From Liolophura sinensis (taxonomy: Eukaryota; Mollusca; Polyplacophora; Chitonida; Chitonidae): a stretch of 64,000 nucleotides of DNA. The position numbers and the translations under genes were made by a program. The notes beneath the pieces were generated by a model. It was given only the letters and a program-made list of their open reading frames with translations. It did not search any database and was not told the origin of the DNA. Positions 61,366 to 64,000 of the stretch are shown here, in pieces. The stretch lies in NCBI RefSeq assembly GCF_032854445.1, contig NC_088303.1:28191265-28255264 (forward strand), read 5' to 3'. Position 1 is the stretch's first letter, and each line of letters starts with the position of its first letter.

Positions 61366-61634
61366 GCCTCCGTCGCTGATTTGGTTGGTGCGCTAGCACA
61401 GAGTAATGGCCCAGGAGCCCCTCACCAATGCAGTCGCTGTGAGTTCAAGTCCAGCTCATGCTGGCTACTTCTGCGGCCGTAAGTGGGAAGGTCTGCCAGG
61501 AACCTGCAGATGGTTGTAGGTTTCCCCCAGGCTGTGCCCGGTTTCCACCCAACATAATGCTGGCCGCCGTTGTATAAGTGAAATATTCTTGAGTACGGCG
61601 AAAAACACCAATCAAATAAATAAATAAATATACA
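61366..61634 (+). mobile_element. full-length tRNA-derived SINE
   Basis: Head at 61366: CCTCCGTCGCTGATTTGGTT, then GGCCCAGGAGCCCCTCACCA and the B box in GTGAGTTCAAGTCCAGC. The body has GTTTCCACCCAACATAATGC; the 3' end is TTGAGTACGGCGAAAAACAC with an AAATAAATAAATA tail. It is the same family as 26529-26792 but inserted in the other direction. Confidence 0.92.
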
Positions 61635-63280
61635 ATACACATACATATATGTAGTCTCATTTCACGCCTTGGAATAACAGAAAAGCAGATGCAATACCCC
61701 GATCAGCAAACATGTACCATGGTGCATACATACTGTACGCGCAGTACCAGTACACCAAGCATTCACAAGAGTGGATTCCAGCTCTTTTTGATATATCTCA
61801 AAAATTTGGACTGCTGTCATGCAAACCCCTTCAAAACAGTGTAAAGAACTGGTCTTTGGCGACTTACTGATGAACTCTCCTCACGAGTGACAGTGTACAT
61901 GTGCTTTGTACATAAGACCATAATCTATATTGCTGGAAAGAAATTAATCCACCAGCTTCATAACAGGCTACTGCCTTTCTCTACATGAATAATTGCTATT
62001 TACTCGAAATGAGGTTCTCTTTATTCATGGTAAAATGTCCCATTCGGTAATTAGAAAAAGTAGGACCAACACCTAGAATCCATTTCATTTCGCTAGGCAG
62101 CCATACAATGGCAATTTGGGCTTCCGAAGGTAGGATTAATGCATGCTTTCCTTTTAAGTGTTCTCACAGTTCTGATAGGCGAGTCAATAACCACAGGAAT
62201 CCAGGACATTCGCCGCTTTGGTTAACACATTATGCCAAGCCACTTTTCTCATTAGTGAATTGAATCCTAATGAAATTAACTAAGAGCTGATTTGTAAGAT
62301 GGGACAAAACCTTGATACTGATATATAACCATGTTCTAGAAAAAAAGATAGAAAACAACCCCGTGGTTCTTAAAAGAATCGGCTTGAAGTTTTCACACAA
62401 AGTATACAGGTGTAAAATGAAATACATGCAATGACAAGACATATTTTTGCTGTCTTTACAAATTTTGTGCCACGGTGTCTATATCATGTACTTGTCTTCA
62501 TCTCACTTTCCTTGCTTTATATTGTAATTTTCATAATTGCTTGCAGTTTATTCTACCTCTCTGTTAGTTGCAAGCCGTGTGCAAATATACATATTAAATA
62601 CAGCTGAATTTTCAAACAACATTAAGTGAGTAACGCAACATACCAGCCGATAGGTTTACTTCTCCGAATATCATTTCATGCTGTTTATGTCAACAAATAA
62701 AAGAATTTGAGTTTGTTTACTTGTTAGATTTGCTTCCTGATTCATATAATAGTGAACTATCAGAATTTCCTTCAGTGATCAAAGTGTTATTTTACACAGT
62801 TTATAGACAATGTTTTTGCTTTTACATGTTTTATAGTTTACACCCAGAAGCCATAAGGTTAAAAAAGAAACATTTGTTTCAAGATGTTCCAATCTGAGTT
62901 TAGCTTTATGATGTCATATTACATCGTTTACATTTCTATGTCAGGCAACAATAAGAAACGGTGTCATACAGACACAGCTTTGACGTATCTAGGTCAACTG
63001 CTATGGCCTAAGCTTGTTTGTTGATTGGTCTAAAATGCAAGACCTCTGTGGAGGGAGTAAAACAGAATGGCAGCATGAGCGTAACGGTGTTTGTTGTGTA
63101 ACCCAGATACCGCTGAACTTTGCATCATACATATTCAAATGCCGAGAATGCGCGGCATTTGAGGCATTTGAAGAGGTACACAACGAACACAAAGAAAAAG
63201 GTATTAAAGTCTATTCTTCCTCAAAATGAAGCAAATATGGCAGAAACTGTATATTTCGTTAAACCCATAACCACTCAATT

Positions 63281-63538
63281 TAATTTACTTAATTGACTGG
63301 TGTTTTACGCTGAATATTTAAATTTTATGACTGCGACCAACATTATGGTGGGAGGAAACCGAGCAGAGTCCAGAGGAAACCCAGAACCATCCACACATTG
63401 ATGGCAGACTTTCCCATGTACAACCTGAGAGGAAGTCAGCATGAGCTGTACTTGAACTCACAGCGGTCGAATTTGTGGGAGGCTCCCGGGTCATTGCGCC
63501 ATGCTGACGTGCTAACCCCCTACACCACAGAGGCCCTA
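63281..63538 (-). mobile_element. tRNA-derived SINE, full length but diverged
   Basis: TTGACTGGTGTTTTACGCTG, CATTATGGTGGGAGGAAACC, AGCATGAGCTGTACTTGAAC, GGAGGCTCCCGGGTCATTGC, ending CCTACACCACAGAGGCCC in the head. A further core fragment (CCCTGACCCTCCGCAAGTTG, CTGGCAGACCGTTCC) lies at about 63735-63775. Confidence 0.88.
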
Positions 63539-64000
63539 AGAACCACTCAAGAACAGCTCACAAACCCCCCACAAGTAACTCGCACATCACAAGTCCGTGA
63601 ACTGGGCGAATTCAGCCAAAACCAACATTAATAAAAATGACATCGGCAGTCAAGTCACTTACACATAATTATTAATATACTAATATTATAGTAACGCTGT
63701 AACATAATGAATACAAAGCTGAAACGAAGCAGAAAAGCCCTGACCCTCCGCAAGTTGCTGGCAGACCGTTCCTTGTATAAACTTGTTGTAATAACTTGAA
63801 ACCCATTTCAAATCTTGATCATGATGAAGCAGTGCAAAAAGGTATTAAATAACGTCATTTTGCAAATCGGCAATGTGAATCGGGCTGTTGTGTTGCAGGA
63901 TTTACATGCACGTCATTTTTGTACATGTACATCTCTATCAATCAGGCCATATAGCCATATAATCTCTGAAGAGCATACTTTGGGGCCAGCAATTAAGCTC

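Larger units (their letters stand above)
45227..64000. other. 18.8 kb right of K1: no gene recognised
   Basis: If agrin starts with an NtA domain, its exon should be further right or hidden here. No minus-strand reading with an NtA-like or signal-peptide pattern joined to a phase-1 donor was recognised. Open frames at 45778-46152, 48499-48915, 50227-50580 and 57321-57602 have no domain, and their composition is that of AT-rich intron. Contents seen: two tandem arrays (56.7 and 58.0 kb), a direct repeat (56.1 and 56.5 kb), two full SINEs (61.4 and 63.3 kb), a purine-rich tract near 48230-48330 and a C run at 59217-59231. The small plus frame at 63014-63229 (CRECAAFEAFEEVHNEH, then a GTATT) looks slightly exon-like but cannot be supported. 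Confidence 0.6.

Noticed and set aside
63014-63229. A plus-strand frame with CRECAAFEAFEEVHNEH that could be an exon of a neighbouring gene
   Set aside because: Only one short open stretch, no recognised domain and no partner exon; kept as a note only.

Overview
The window is animal nuclear DNA. It has short exons with GT-AG introns of about 0.3 to 14 kb, an AT-rich background, many minisatellites, tRNA-derived SINEs and small inverted-repeat elements. One gene is recognisable, on the minus strand: agrin, the large basement-membrane heparan sulfate proteoglycan. The SINE family, with its conserved GGTGGGAGGAAACCG core, and a lustrin-type cysteine module suggest a mollusc or another lophotrochozoan. 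That taxonomic call is inference.

I could join 16 coding exons, from 45226 down to 377. They give about 2.52 kb of coding sequence, roughly 840 codons, open throughout. In protein order they encode eight ten-cysteine follistatin/Kazal (FS) modules (K1 at 45.1 kb, K2 37.7, K3 23.4, K4 16.8, K5 11.9/11.1, K6 10.2/8.0, K7 7.0, K8 6.5/5.6). Next come a six-cysteine lustrin-like module (4.9 kb), an agrin-type TPYGCCPDG cassette (4.4 kb), two laminin-EGF modules (3.3 and 2.6 kb) and a ninth FS module (0.5 kb). Apart from the lustrin-like exon, this is the vertebrate agrin order. Every module boundary is a phase-1 intron; extra introns split K5 and K6 (phase 0) and K8 (phase 2). Splicing the K7 exon to the first K8 exon creates an SGSGSG run before acidic residues, where vertebrate agrin carries its first heparan sulfate cluster.

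The gene is incomplete at both ends. The SEA, EGF and laminin-G part should lie beyond position 1 on the left. No NtA or signal-peptide exon was recognised in the 18.8 kb right of K1. A possible alternative 5' exon (38161-37864) reads without interruption into the K2 exon and encodes a basic stretch followed by a hydrophobic segment, behind a TATA-like site near 38280. This could give a membrane-anchored isoform, but it may be chance.

Repeats by region: a 48-bp minisatellite (3.5-4.4 kb) fills one intron up to a splice donor; 25-bp (8.1 kb) and 34-bp (11.2 kb) arrays sit in the K6 and K5 introns; a 79/116-bp higher-order satellite lies at 21.3-22.9 kb; smaller arrays occur at 36.6, 42.7, 56.7 and 58.0 kb. 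SINE copies are scattered throughout, and inverted-repeat elements lie at 9.0-9.5, 15.7-16.3, 26.9-27.1 and 37.3-37.5 kb. No RNA gene, no bacterial-type system and no other protein gene could be supported.
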